DNA of 64,000 nucleotides, from assembly GCF_010730055.1 (NCBI RefSeq), contig NZ_AP022575.1, positions 1,054,001 through 1,118,000 on the forward strand, read 5' to 3'. Of the stretch, positions 33,506-41,770 are shown piece by piece. The stretch is from Mycobacterium shinjukuense (GTDB taxonomy: Bacteria; Actinomycetota; Actinomycetes; Mycobacteriales; Mycobacteriaceae). Numbering within the stretch: the first letter of the stretch is position 1; each line of letters begins with the position of its first letter. The notes under the pieces were generated by a model that saw nothing but the letters and a program-made list of their open reading frames with translations, did no database searches and had not been told where the DNA came from. The translations under genes were made by a program, and so were the position numbers.

Positions 33506-35000
33506 ATGTTCGATCAGGAGGGGTCGTCGCAGGTGGCGGGGCCGGGCCCGGTCGAGGACGGCGTTGGCCTCGATGATGCCGCCGGGCTAGATGATGCCGC
33601 GGTGGTCGATGCGCTGGGGGCGGCCGCGCGTGCGGAGAACGGCGCGGCGGCGCGCCGGTTGGCCTGGATGGGTGAGCTTTATGTCCGTCGCGCCCCCGAA
33701 GATGATGCCGAGCGCAGCAATTGGGCCATCGATGGGCATGCCAACGTGGTGGCCGAGATCTCGGCGGCGCTGAGGATCAGCCGGGGCCGCGCCGGGGCCC
33801 AGCTGCGTTATGCCATCGCGTTGCGGGAGCGGTTGCCCACGGTGGCCGAGGTGTTTGGTGCTGGGGCGATTGATTTTCGGATGATGGCCGCCCTGGTGGC
33901 GCGCAGCGACATCGTTGACGACGAGGCGATCGGCAAGCTGGATGCGGCGTTCGCTAGGCACGCGCCCAGCTGGATGCGCATGTCGGGGCCCAAGCTCACC
34001 GAGCGCATCGACATGTGGGTGGAGAAGTTCGATCCCGCAGGGGTGCGGGAGCCGCGTGCGCCGCGCGAGGACCGCTATGTGGACATCGGGCCCACCGGTG
34101 CGGGGATGGCTGGGATCTGGGGTCAGCTGGAGATCACCGAGGGTGCGGCCCTGGATCGCCGGCTCGATCAGCTGGCGGCCACGGTGTGTCGCGATGATCC
34201 GCGCACCGCCGCGCACCGCCGTGCCGATGCGCTGCTGGCGCTGGCCGGCGGGCAGTCGCGGCTGGTCTGTGGGTGCGGGGCCGAGCACTGCCCGGCCGCG
34301 GGCGCCGAGCAGGCGCCCCTTGCCCAGGTGGTGATCCATGTGCTGGCCGAGCAGGCCACCGTGGACGGTGCGTCGACGGCGCCGGGGTATCTGCCCGGGT
34401 TGGGTGCGGTGCCCGCGCCGCTGCTGCGCCGGGAGCGCCAAGTGCAAGCCGCTGCGCATCCCGGCGCCGGTGGCCGAGCCGGGGTATCGGCCCTCGGCCG
34501 CGCTGGCCGAGTTCATCCGCTGGCGCGATCTCACCTGCCGGTTTCCGGGTTGTGATCAACCCGCCGCGGCCTGCCAGATCGACCACACCATCGCGTACCC
34601 GGTGGGGCCCACCCACCCGTCGAACCTCAAGCTTTACTGCCCGGCGCATCACCTGCTGAAAACCTTCTACGCCGGGGCGGGCGGCTGGGCGGATCGCCAA
34701 TTGCCCGACGGCACCGTCATTGTCACCGCGCCCACCGGCCACACCTATACCACCACACCCGCCGGGGCGTTGTTCTTCCCGGCGCTGGGCACGCCGACCG
34801 GGCGGTTGGTCATCCCCGAGCCCACCCGCGCGCCGGGCGCGCAGCGTGGGCTGATGATGCCCACCCGCACCCGCACCCGCGCCCAGGACCGGGCCGCTCG
34901 CATCGCCGGTGAGCGCAAACGCAACGCCGCCCGCATCGCCCGCAAGAACTTCCTCCTCGCCGAGCGCCTCGCCCGCGAGGACGAACCCCCGCCGTTTTGA
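33506..35000 (+). pseudogene. 13E12-type DUF222/HNH endonuclease, frameshifted
   Basis: The first frame (from ATG 33506) gives the DUF222 helical domain, ARRLAWMGELYVRRAPED through AHRRADALLALAGGQSRLVCGCGAEHC, ending out of frame at 34555. The second frame, entered around 34425-34440, resumes the family sequence with EPGYRPSAALAEFIRWRDLTCRFPGCD and the HNH core CQIDHTIAYP, SNLKLYCPAHHLLKT, to a stop at 35000. The shift falls in the linker where relatives read PLL...A.S.A..KPL, suggesting a small deletion. 13E12 genes are repeated in mycobacteria and the M. tuberculosis copies carry the phiRv1 attachment site. Inactive unless the shift is a sequencing error. Confidence 0.85.
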
Positions 35001-35045
35001 TCGGTACCGATCGTGTCGGCCCCCGGCGGGAGCCACGGACCAACA

Positions 35046-35076
35046 TTGACAGTGTCACTATGACAGTGTCAGTATC
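35046..35076 (+). promoter_or_regulatory. MerR-type promoter with two identical palindromic operators
   Basis: TGACAGTGTCA occurs twice (35047-35057 and 35061-35071), each an 11-base palindrome, 14 bases apart centre to centre. TTGACA (35046-35051) is a consensus -35; AGTATC (35071-35076) is a possible -10, giving a 19-base spacer like that of MerR-controlled promoters, with the operators inside it. The regulator's ATG follows at 35082, so this is probably autoregulation. Confidence 0.65.
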
Positions 35077-35081
35077 GAGGC

Positions 35082-35735
35082 ATGGCCGAGCAGGCGTGGT
35101 GGACGCTGGACGAGCTGGTGCGACGGGTCGCCGCCGCGCTGGCCGATCCCGCCTACCCGGGAGCACCCAACGGCCGAGTCCGGGAGCTGCCCGATCGGCG
35201 AGCGGTGCGCTGGTACACGACGACCGGACTCGTCGACCGGCCAGCCATGCAGGGGCGCACAGCGCGCTACGGCACCCGGCACCTGCTGCAGGTGGTCGCC
35301 GTCAAACGCCGCCAGGCCGAGGGCCGCTCGCTCGCCGAGATCCAGGCCGAGCTGGCTGGGGCGACCGACGACACGCTGCGTCGGGTCGCCGCGATTCCCG
35401 ACGACCAGATCACACCGGAGTCGGTCCCATCTCAGGGCCCGCCGCCGGCGACACGCCCGGGCCGCCGGAGCCGCTTCTGGGCCGATCCGCCCGCTGCCGT
35501 CGAACCGTCGGCTAACGCTAACGGCGGCGGCGCTGACACCGTTACCGCGCTCTCCGCCGTGGCCCTGCCGGGCGGGGCACTGCTGCTGTTGCCGGCCAAT
35601 CGCGCCGGCCCACCCGACGACCACGACGCCGACGCGATCCGAGCGGCCGCTCGGCCACTGCTGGACCTGCTGGCCGACCGTGGCTTGCTGTCGGGCCTGC
35701 TATCCCTCGATGAAGATGAACGGAGCCCATCATGA
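35082..35735 (+). CDS. MerR-family transcriptional regulator
   Basis: 217 residues. The N-terminal winged-helix region reads WWTLDELVRRVAAAL...RVRELPDRRAVRWYTTTGLVDRPA...ARYGTRHLLQVVAVKRRQAEGRSLAEIQ, which is the MerR pattern (tip helix, YYxxxGLL-like wing, then R.Y....LL..I...K..GxSLxEI). After about residue 110 comes a disordered Pro/Arg region and a C-terminal segment with an Ala/Leu-rich stretch, with no Cys metal site, so the signal is unknown. Two operator palindromes lie in its own promoter. Its stop overlaps the ATG of the VIT/VWA gene (ATGA), so regulator and membrane protein are co-expressed. Confidence 0.85.
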   Translation: MAEQAWWTLDELVRRVAAALADPAYPGAPNGRVRELPDRRAVRWYTTTGLVDRPAMQGRTARYGTRHLLQVVAVKRRQAEGRSLAEIQAELAGATDDTLRRVAAIPDDQITPESVPSQGPPPATRPGRRSRFWADPPAAVEPSANANGGGADTVTALSAVALPGGALLLLPANRAGPPDDHDADAIRAAARPLLDLLADRGLLSGLLSLDEDERSPS

Positions 35736-38482
35736 CCGTCCGCAGCACGCCGATGACCGACGCCGAGACGATGGGCGCTGTGCGCACCGAGCGGGGCAAC
35801 CTGCCGCTCGAGCGCATCGACGTGCGGGCGGACATCACCGGGCTCACCAGCCTGGTCGAGCTGACGCAGGACTTCGTCAACGCCTTTGACGTCCCCCTGG
35901 AAGCCAGCTACGTGTTTCCCTTGCCCGATCGGGCCGCGGTCACCCGGATGCGGATGATCGCCGACGGGCGGGTGGTGGAGGCCGGGCTGCGCGAGCGGGA
36001 GGCGGCCCGCCAAGCCTACGACGCCGCCATCACGTCGGGCCGGCGAGCCACCATCGCCGAGGAGGAGCGGCCGGAGGTTTTCACCATCCGGGTTGGCAAC
36101 ATCTTGCCTGGTCAACGGGTCAGCGTCGCGCTCACGCTGGTCAACCCCCTGGCCTACGAGGATGGCGAGGCAACGTTTCGCTTCCCGCTTGTGGTTGCGC
36201 CGCGGTACATCCCGGGCGACCCTGTTACCGGTATCGCGGTCGGCGACGGCCACGCCGACGACACGGACGCGGTCCCCGACGCGTCGCGCATCACCCCGCC
36301 CGTGCTGTTGCCCGGTTACCCGCATCCGGTTCCGGTGACCATCGACGTCGGCGTCGACCCCCCCGGTGTGCTGTCGGAGGTGCGGTCGAACCTGCCCGTG
36401 GTGTCCACCGGTGACGGCCGAATCCGGGTCGCACCCGGACAGCGGGCCAATCGGGATTTCCTCCTGCGGCTGCGCTACGGCGCCGACGACGTCACCACCT
36501 CGCTGGTGCTGGTTCCCGATGCGGACGGCGACGAGGGAACCTATCAACTCACCGTGCTGCCGCCGACGTCAACGGCGCCGCCGCGCCCTCGAGACCTGGT
36601 GCTGGTGCTGGACCGCTCCGCCAGCATGGCCGGCTGGACGATGATGGCCGCCCGCCGCGCCGCGGCCCGCATCGTGGACACGCTCACCGACGCGGACCGG
36701 TTCGCGGTGCTGACCTTCGCCGACCGGGTTGATCGCCCCGCCGGTTTGCCCGATGGGTTGGTCGAGGCCAGTGAGCGGCACCGCTATCGGGCGGTCGAGC
36801 ACCTGGCCCGGGTGGATGCGCGGGGCGACACCGAGCTGCTGGCGCCGTTGCGGCAGGCTCTCGCCCTGGTGCGGGGGGCGCAGGGCCGCGACGCCGTCGT
36901 TGTCCTCATCACCGACGGGCGGGTGGGCAACGAGGACCAGTTGCTGCGTGAGCTGTCCGGTGACCGGGTGCGGGTGCACGCGATTGGCATCGACCAGGCC
37001 GTCAACGCCGGATTCCTACGACGCCTGGCCAGCGTAGGCGGGGGGCGTTGCGAGCTGGTGGACAGCGAGGACCGCCTCGACGAGGCGATGCAGGCCATCA
37101 TGCGTCGCATCGGCACGCCGCTCGCCTATTCGCTGGCGGCGCACGGCGAGGGACTGGAGATCATCGACGACACCGCGAGCCCGGCTCGGCTGCCCGACCT
37201 GTTCCCGGGGGTGCCGCTGGTGATGACGGGACGTTATCGGGGAAGCACGGCCGGCTCGCTCGCCCTTACCGGCACCACCCCCGAGGGTGGGAACTGGTCG
37301 GCCACCGTCGCCGGACAGCGACGCAACGCCCCGGCGGTGACCGCGCGGTGGGCGCGGGCCCACCTGCGCGACCTCGAGGACCGCTACGCCTGGGCTGCAA
37401 CGGCGGACTTGGCGAAGCGGATCATCGACACGTCGATACGGTTTGGCGTGCTGTGCAGGTTCACGGCATACGTCGCCGCTCACGGCCCAGTAGTTGCCGA
37501 GGGTGCGCTGCTGCACCGCGTGCTGCAACCCGTCGAGGCGCCGGCTCCGGCCAGCAAACGGCCGAAGGCACGAACGGTCAAACTGCGCCATGCGGTGGCG
37601 ATGGCGGTGGTTAGCGTAGTGCTGGTCGGCCTCGGCTGGGCCTGGTCGCTCAGTCGGGACGGCTCCTCCGCAACAACGCGCAATGAAGTAGTGGCCGGCG
37701 AGCATCAAGACAAATCCGATGTCGCCCGCGCTCCGGCGACGAAGGCCGGCGTTGCTGGGAGTACGGTCACCGTGCCCGAGGCTCCCGCGCCACCACAGGT
37801 CCCTCCAGGCGGCACCTACAAACGCGACATCGTCACCACCGGATCGCTGCGGGTGGTCGTCGCCGCGCCCACCCAGGCGGCCGACCGGCTGGTCTCCGCG
37901 GTCACCGACGCCGGCGGGCGAGCGGACTCGCGATCGGAGCGCTCCGGGTCGTCGTCGCCGGCGGTTGACCTCGTGTTGCGCATTCCGGCGGACAGGCTCG
38001 ACGGGGTCTTGGCCGACGCCAAGAAACTCGGGGCCGTTGAGTCGATGTCGATCGGCCACACCGACGTCACCGCCCAGCGCGTCGACCTCGATGCCCGCAT
38101 CAAGGCGCTGCAGACGTCGGTCGATCGACTGCTGGAACTGATGCGTCGCGCGGGCACCACCGCCGACCTGCTCGCCGCGGAGTCGACGCTGACCCAACGG
38201 CAGGCCGAACTGGACTCGCTGAGGGCACAGCGGGCCGCGCTCGGCGACGAGATTGCCTACGCGACGATCAACGTCCGCCTGTCGGCCGAACCGACGGTGC
38301 CGCAGCGAGGTTTCCTTGGGGCGCTCGAACGCGGGTGGCGGTCGCTGCTCGCCACCGCCGACGGCGTCCTGCTGACGGTTGGATTCCTGCTGCCATGGAT
38401 ACCGCTGCTGGCCGTGCTGGTGGGGGTTGTCGTCTGGGTGGTGCGCCGCATGTCTTTCCTGCGGGCCCGCGCTCGGCGTTGA
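35732..38482 (+). CDS. VIT-VWA-DUF4349 fusion membrane protein
   Basis: 916 residues in an unusual arrangement. An N-terminal VIT (vault/inter-alpha-trypsin) domain, about residues 15-145, contains YVFPLPDRAAV, EAARQAYDAA and VGNILPGQRVSVALTLVNPL. A VWA domain, about 285-460, has the MIDAS DRSAS (Asp294-x-Ser-x-Ser). A linker is followed by a membrane helix (about 622-642), a periplasmic-type linker, and a C-terminal DUF4349 unit with a coiled coil (about 780-850) and a final membrane helix (about 880-905). VWA with intact MIDAS binds a partner through a divalent ion; DUF4349 proteins are poorly understood envelope proteins. Operon with the MerR regulator; the stop overlaps the next gene (TTGA). 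Confidence 0.85.
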   Translation: MTVRSTPMTDAETMGAVRTERGNLPLERIDVRADITGLTSLVELTQDFVNAFDVPLEASYVFPLPDRAAVTRMRMIADGRVVEAGLREREAARQAYDAAITSGRRATIAEEERPEVFTIRVGNILPGQRVSVALTLVNPLAYEDGEATFRFPLVVAPRYIPGDPVTGIAVGDGHADDTDAVPDASRITPPVLLPGYPHPVPVTIDVGVDPPGVLSEVRSNLPVVSTGDGRIRVAPGQRANRDFLLRLRYGADDVTTSLVLVPDADGDEGTYQLTVLPPTSTAPPRPRDLVLVLDRSASMAGWTMMAARRAAARIVDTLTDADRFAVLTFADRVDRPAGLPDGLVEASERHRYRAVEHLARVDARGDTELLAPLRQALALVRGAQGRDAVVVLITDGRVGNEDQLLRELSGDRVRVHAIGIDQAVNAGFLRRLASVGGGRCELVDSEDRLDEAMQAIMRRIGTPLAYSLAAHGEGLEIIDDTASPARLPDLFPGVPLVMTGRYRGSTAGSLALTGTTPEGGNWSATVAGQRRNAPAVTARWARAHLRDLEDRYAWAATADLAKRIIDTSIRFGVLCRFTAYVAAHGPVVAEGALLHRVLQPVEAPAPASKRPKARTVKLRHAVAMAVVSVVLVGLGWAWSLSRDGSSATTRNEVVAGEHQDKSDVARAPATKAGVAGSTVTVPEAPAPPQVPPGGTYKRDIVTTGSLRVVVAAPTQAADRLVSAVTDAGGRADSRSERSGSSSPAVDLVLRIPADRLDGVLADAKKLGAVESMSIGHTDVTAQRVDLDARIKALQTSVDRLLELMRRAGTTADLLAAESTLTQRQAELDSLRAQRAALGDEIAYATINVRLSAEPTVPQRGFLGALERGWRSLLATADGVLLTVGFLLPWIPLLAVLVGVVVWVVRRMSFLRARARR

Positions 38483-39300
38483 CGATTGTTGCTATCGTCG
38501 CGCTGGTGGCGTCGGGCGTGATCGGGCTCATCTGGTCGCAGCAGCGTCGGTTGATCTACTTCCCGTCGCCGGGTCCGGTGCCATCCGCTTCCTCCGTGCT
38601 GCCCGCCGGCCGCGATGTCGTGGTCGAAACACCGGACGGAATGCGGTTGGGCGCCTGGTATTTCCCGCATGGTTCGGGAGGTCGTGGGCCCGCGGTGCTG
38701 GTGTGCAACGGCAACGCCGGCGACCGGTCGATGCGTGCGGGGCTCGCGGTCGCGCTGAATCGGATGGGCCTATCGGTGTTGCTGTTCGACTACCGCGGTT
38801 ACGGCGGTAACCCGGGTCGGCCGTCTGAGGAGGGGTTGGCCGCCGACGCCAAGGCCGCGCAAGAGTGGCTGGCCGGCCGGGCCGATGTCGACCCGGAGCG
38901 AATCGCCTATTTCGGCGAATCCCTCGGCGCTGCGGTGGCGGTCGGGCTGGCGGTGCAGCGGCCACCGGCGGCACTCGTGCTGCGATCTCCGTTCACGTCG
39001 CTGGCCGAGGTCGGCGCGGTGCACTACCCATGGCTGCCGCTGCGCTGGCTGCTGCTGGACCGCTACCCATCGGTCGAGCGGATCGCCTCGGTGCACGCGC
39101 CGGTCCTGGTCATCGCCGGCGGTCGTGACGACATTGTGCCCGCTGCGCTCAGCGAGCGGCTCGTCGAAGCCGCCGCCGAGCCCAAGCGCTATGTCATGGT
39201 TCCCGGTGTGGGTCACAACGACCCCGAACTGCTCGATGGGGGTGTGGTGCTTGATGCGATCCGGGGTTTCTTGGTGGAGACGCCGGTGCTCGGACGGTGA
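38479..39300 (+). CDS. Alpha/beta hydrolase, Bem46/ABHD13-like (Rv2307c type)
   Basis: 273 residues from TTG 38479, which overlaps the preceding stop; GTG 38503 is an alternative. N-terminal membrane anchor TIVAIVALVASGVIGLIWS, then the hydrolase: VLVCNGNAGDRS oxyanion segment, nucleophile Ser in FGESLGAAVA, acid in GGRDDIVP, base His in VGVGHNDPE. All catalytic residues are present, so it is probably an inner-membrane-anchored serine esterase or thioesterase. It is translationally coupled to the VIT/VWA gene, which suggests a shared envelope role. The sequence closely matches Rv2307c as I recall. Confidence 0.9.
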   Translation: MTIVAIVALVASGVIGLIWSQQRRLIYFPSPGPVPSASSVLPAGRDVVVETPDGMRLGAWYFPHGSGGRGPAVLVCNGNAGDRSMRAGLAVALNRMGLSVLLFDYRGYGGNPGRPSEEGLAADAKAAQEWLAGRADVDPERIAYFGESLGAAVAVGLAVQRPPAALVLRSPFTSLAEVGAVHYPWLPLRWLLLDRYPSVERIASVHAPVLVIAGGRDDIVPAALSERLVEAAAEPKRYVMVPGVGHNDPELLDGGVVLDAIRGFLVETPVLGR

Positions 39301-39323
39301 ACCTGAGTCAGCAATGCGACATT

Positions 39324-39342
39324 TATACTCATCATATGAGTA
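39324..39342 (+). promoter_or_regulatory. VapB promoter/operator: -10 box and palindrome over the start codon
   Basis: TATACT (39324-39329) fits a -10 element and would start transcription at or near the ATG at 39336, giving a leaderless mRNA. TACTCAT-cat-ATGAGTA (39326-39342) is a perfect 7-base inverted repeat that includes the ATG, the usual place for the VapB/VapBC autorepression operator. Confidence 0.6.
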
Positions 39343-39599
39343 AGCGGCTGCAGGTTCTGCTGGACGCAGACGAGTGGGAGCAGCTCCAACAGATCGCCCG
39401 CCGGCACCGCACGACGGTCTCGGAGTGGGTTCGGCGCACCCTGCGCGAGGCGCGGGACCGCGAGCCGGCTGGTGACTTGGACGCCAAACTGCGTGCCATC
39501 CGCGCGGCCGCACGTCACGAGTTCCCCACCGCCGACATCGAGGAGATGCTCGAGGAAATCGACCGCGGACGCGAGGCGTTACCCGGAACCACGCCGTGA
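39336..39599 (+). CDS. vapB: VapB-type ribbon-helix-helix antitoxin
   Basis: 87 residues. The N-terminal ribbon-helix-helix reads SKRLQVLLDADEWEQLQQIARRHRTTVSEWVRRTLREA, and the C-terminal tail (DIEEMLEEIDRGRE) is acidic and probably wraps the toxin. ATG 39336 is chosen over a codon at 39297 because a palindrome and -10 element end there. The stop overlaps the toxin start (GTGA), standard for VapBC operons. It should neutralise VapC and repress its own promoter. Confidence 0.88.
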   Translation: MSKRLQVLLDADEWEQLQQIARRHRTTVSEWVRRTLREARDREPAGDLDAKLRAIRAAARHEFPTADIEEMLEEIDRGREALPGTTP

Positions 39600-39991
39600 T
39601 CCTGGTCGACTCCAACATCCCGATGTATCTGGTGGGTGTCGCCCACTCCCACAAGCTCGACGCTCAGCGGCTGTTGGAGTCGGCCCTGTCCGCGGGCGAA
39701 CGAATGGTCACCGACGCGGAGGTGCTACAGGAAATCTGCCATCGCTACGTGGCCATCGATCGACGCCAGGCCATTCAGCCGGCCTTCGATGCCATCCTCG
39801 GTGTGGTCGACGAGGTGTTGCCGATCGAGCGAGCCGACGTCGAGAACGCAAGGGACACCGTGTTGCGCTACCAAAGCCTGTCAGCCAGAGAGGCGCTGCA
39901 CCTGGCCGTTATGGCGCGCTATGACATTGGGCGGCTGATGAGCTTCGACCGCGGCTTCGACGCCTACCCAGGGATCACGCGCCTCGGCTGA
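39596..39991 (+). CDS. vapC: VapC-type PIN-domain toxin ribonuclease
   Basis: 131 residues of PIN fold. Asp5 in ILVDSNIP, Glu43-region acid in TDAEVLQEI, the Glu in SAREALHLAVMAR (many VapCs have Asp here) and Asp in MSFDRGFD form the four-acid metal site expected of VapC. It probably cleaves tRNA, rRNA or mRNA when the antitoxin is lost. GTG 39596 overlaps the antitoxin stop by four bases. The numbered M. tuberculosis counterpart is not assigned. Confidence 0.88.
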   Translation: MILVDSNIPMYLVGVAHSHKLDAQRLLESALSAGERMVTDAEVLQEICHRYVAIDRRQAIQPAFDAILGVVDEVLPIERADVENARDTVLRYQSLSAREALHLAVMARYDIGRLMSFDRGFDAYPGITRLG

Positions 39992-40063
39992 AGCGATCAC
40001 GTGTCAACCATGTTGTGCCCCCGACGTATGGTCACCTCATCAGCCACCAGATTCGGAGGAGCG

Positions 40064-40792
40064 ATGAGCCGGGATATTGCCACCCAGGTCGCCGACGACG
40101 GCGTCGCGACCCTCACCCTGTCCCGGCCGGAGCGGCGTAACGCGCTCTCGATCGAACTGCGCGACGAGCTCACCGAACAGCTCGACGGCTGGGCATCGGA
40201 TCCAGCGATCCGCGCGGTCGTGCTCACCGGGGCCGGGTCGACGTTTTGCGCCGGCTTCGATCTTGACGAGTTCGCGCAAGCCGATCTTGCGACCAGCATC
40301 CGGGACAGCTCGCGCCGCTACCACCTCGCGGTGTGGCAGTTCCCCAAGCCGCTGGTGGCCGCCGTCAACGGTCCCGCGGTGGCCGGCGGCATGGACCTTT
40401 GCGTGCTGTGCGACATTCGAATCGCCTCGGCCACGGCGGTGTTCGGGCATCCCGAGATCAAATTCGGTGCGCCGCCGTTGTTTACGCCGCTGCAGTGGAT
40501 CGTCGGTATGGGCGTCGCCCGCGAGCTGTGCCTCACCGGACGGCGCATCGATGCCCACGAGGCACTGCGTATCGGCCTGGTCAACAGCATCAGCGAACCC
40601 GCGCGCCTGCTCGACGACGCTGTGGCGGTGGCACGCGCCATCATCGAGGCCCCCCAGGCCGCGCTGGAGTACACCAAGCGCTACCTGATCAGCAGTCCCG
40701 GCGCGACGTTCGAGCGGACCTTCGCCGTGGAGCACGACGCGGTCTTCGAGGACTTCTTGCGGGGTGCGGTGGGCCCGAGGAGCACCCCGTGA
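40064..40792 (+). CDS. Enoyl-CoA hydratase/isomerase (crotonase) family protein
   Basis: 242 residues from ATG 40064, preceded by GGAGGAG; upstream codons at 40001 lack this. The crotonase signatures are RPERRNALS, the oxyanion segment CAGFDLDEF, and AVAGGMDLCVLCDIRIAS. Of the two catalytic acids of classical hydratases, the first position is Asp111 instead of Glu, while the second, Glu131 in FGHPEIKFG, is kept. Activity may therefore be hydratase, isomerase or another crotonase reaction. The stop overlaps the amidohydrolase gene (GTGA), so the two probably act in one CoA-ester catabolic step. Confidence 0.88.
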   Translation: MSRDIATQVADDGVATLTLSRPERRNALSIELRDELTEQLDGWASDPAIRAVVLTGAGSTFCAGFDLDEFAQADLATSIRDSSRRYHLAVWQFPKPLVAAVNGPAVAGGMDLCVLCDIRIASATAVFGHPEIKFGAPPLFTPLQWIVGMGVARELCLTGRRIDAHEALRIGLVNSISEPARLLDDAVAVARAIIEAPQAALEYTKRYLISSPGATFERTFAVEHDAVFEDFLRGAVGPRSTP

Positions 40793-41739
40793 CCCCGCCG
40801 GAACCTCCGGTGCCCGTCATCGACATGTGGGCACCGTTCGTTCCGTCCGCCGAGATCGTCGATGACCTGCGGGCCGGATTTCCCGCCGAACTGCTGTCGT
40901 ACCTCGAGGTGTTCACCAAGACGACGGTCACCGCCGAACAATTCGGCGAATACGCGGAATCCCTGCGCCGCAGCGACGACGAGATACTGGACTCCCTGGA
41001 CGCCGCCGGCATCACCGGCAGTCTGATCACCGGATTCGACGAGAAATCCACCTGCGGTGTCACTTTCGTGCACAACGACTCGGTGGCCGCACTGGCGGCC
41101 CGCCATCCCGACCGGTTCCTGCCGTTCGCCGGCGCGGACATCATGGCCGGAGCCACAGCGCTGGACGACTTCGAGCGTTGGGTCGTCGAACGTGGCTTCC
41201 GCGGACTGAGCCTGCGTCCGTTCATGATTGGACGCCCGGCATCCGACCCCGCCTACTTCCCCTGGTACGCCAAATGCGTGGAACTCGGTGTTCCGCTGTC
41301 CATCCATACGTCCGCCAATTGGACTCGGAGCCGGCCCAGCGACCTCGGCCATCCCCGGCACATCGACGACGTTGCCTGCCGCTTCCCCGAGCTGGCCATC
41401 CTGATGAGCCACGGCGGCTACCCGTGGGTGCTGCAGGCATGCCTGATCGCATGGAAACACCCCAACGTCTACCTGGAACTGGCCGCGCACCGTCCCAAGT
41501 ACTTCGCGTCGCCGGGCGCCGGGTGGGAACCGCTGATGCGGTTCGGGCAGACGACCATCCGACACAAGGTGATCTACGGCACCGGCGGCTTTCTCATCAA
41601 CCGCCCCTATCGGCAACTGTGCGACGAGATGCGCGCGCTGCCGGTCCCGCGGGACGTCCTCGAGGACTGGCTCTGGCGAAACGCGGCTCGCCTGCTGCGG
41701 CTCGACCCCCCGGCTCATCGCCGAATCGCAGCTCGCTAA
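40789..41739 (+). CDS. Amidohydrolase-2 family protein lacking the HxH metal motif
   Basis: 316 residues from GTG 40789. The TIM-barrel pattern of amidohydrolase-2 proteins (ACMSD/decarboxylase type) is clear: PDRFLPFAGADIM, GFRGLSLRPFM, GVPLSIHTSAN, PELAILMSHGGYPWV and a C-terminal WRNAARLLRL. But the first strand, usually D-x-H-x-H, reads VIDMWAPF with no His, and the last metal position reads YGTGGFL rather than with an Asp. The metal site is therefore altered, and the protein may be a non-metallo or structural relative. It is coupled to the crotonase gene upstream and lies 31 bases before htpG. Confidence 0.82.
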   Translation: MTPPEPPVPVIDMWAPFVPSAEIVDDLRAGFPAELLSYLEVFTKTTVTAEQFGEYAESLRRSDDEILDSLDAAGITGSLITGFDEKSTCGVTFVHNDSVAALAARHPDRFLPFAGADIMAGATALDDFERWVVERGFRGLSLRPFMIGRPASDPAYFPWYAKCVELGVPLSIHTSANWTRSRPSDLGHPRHIDDVACRFPELAILMSHGGYPWVLQACLIAWKHPNVYLELAAHRPKYFASPGAGWEPLMRFGQTTIRHKVIYGTGGFLINRPYRQLCDEMRALPVPRDVLEDWLWRNAARLLRLDPPAHRRIAAR

Positions 41740-41770
41740 ATTCGAGTCGCAATGTCGTCGGGAGGAAACT

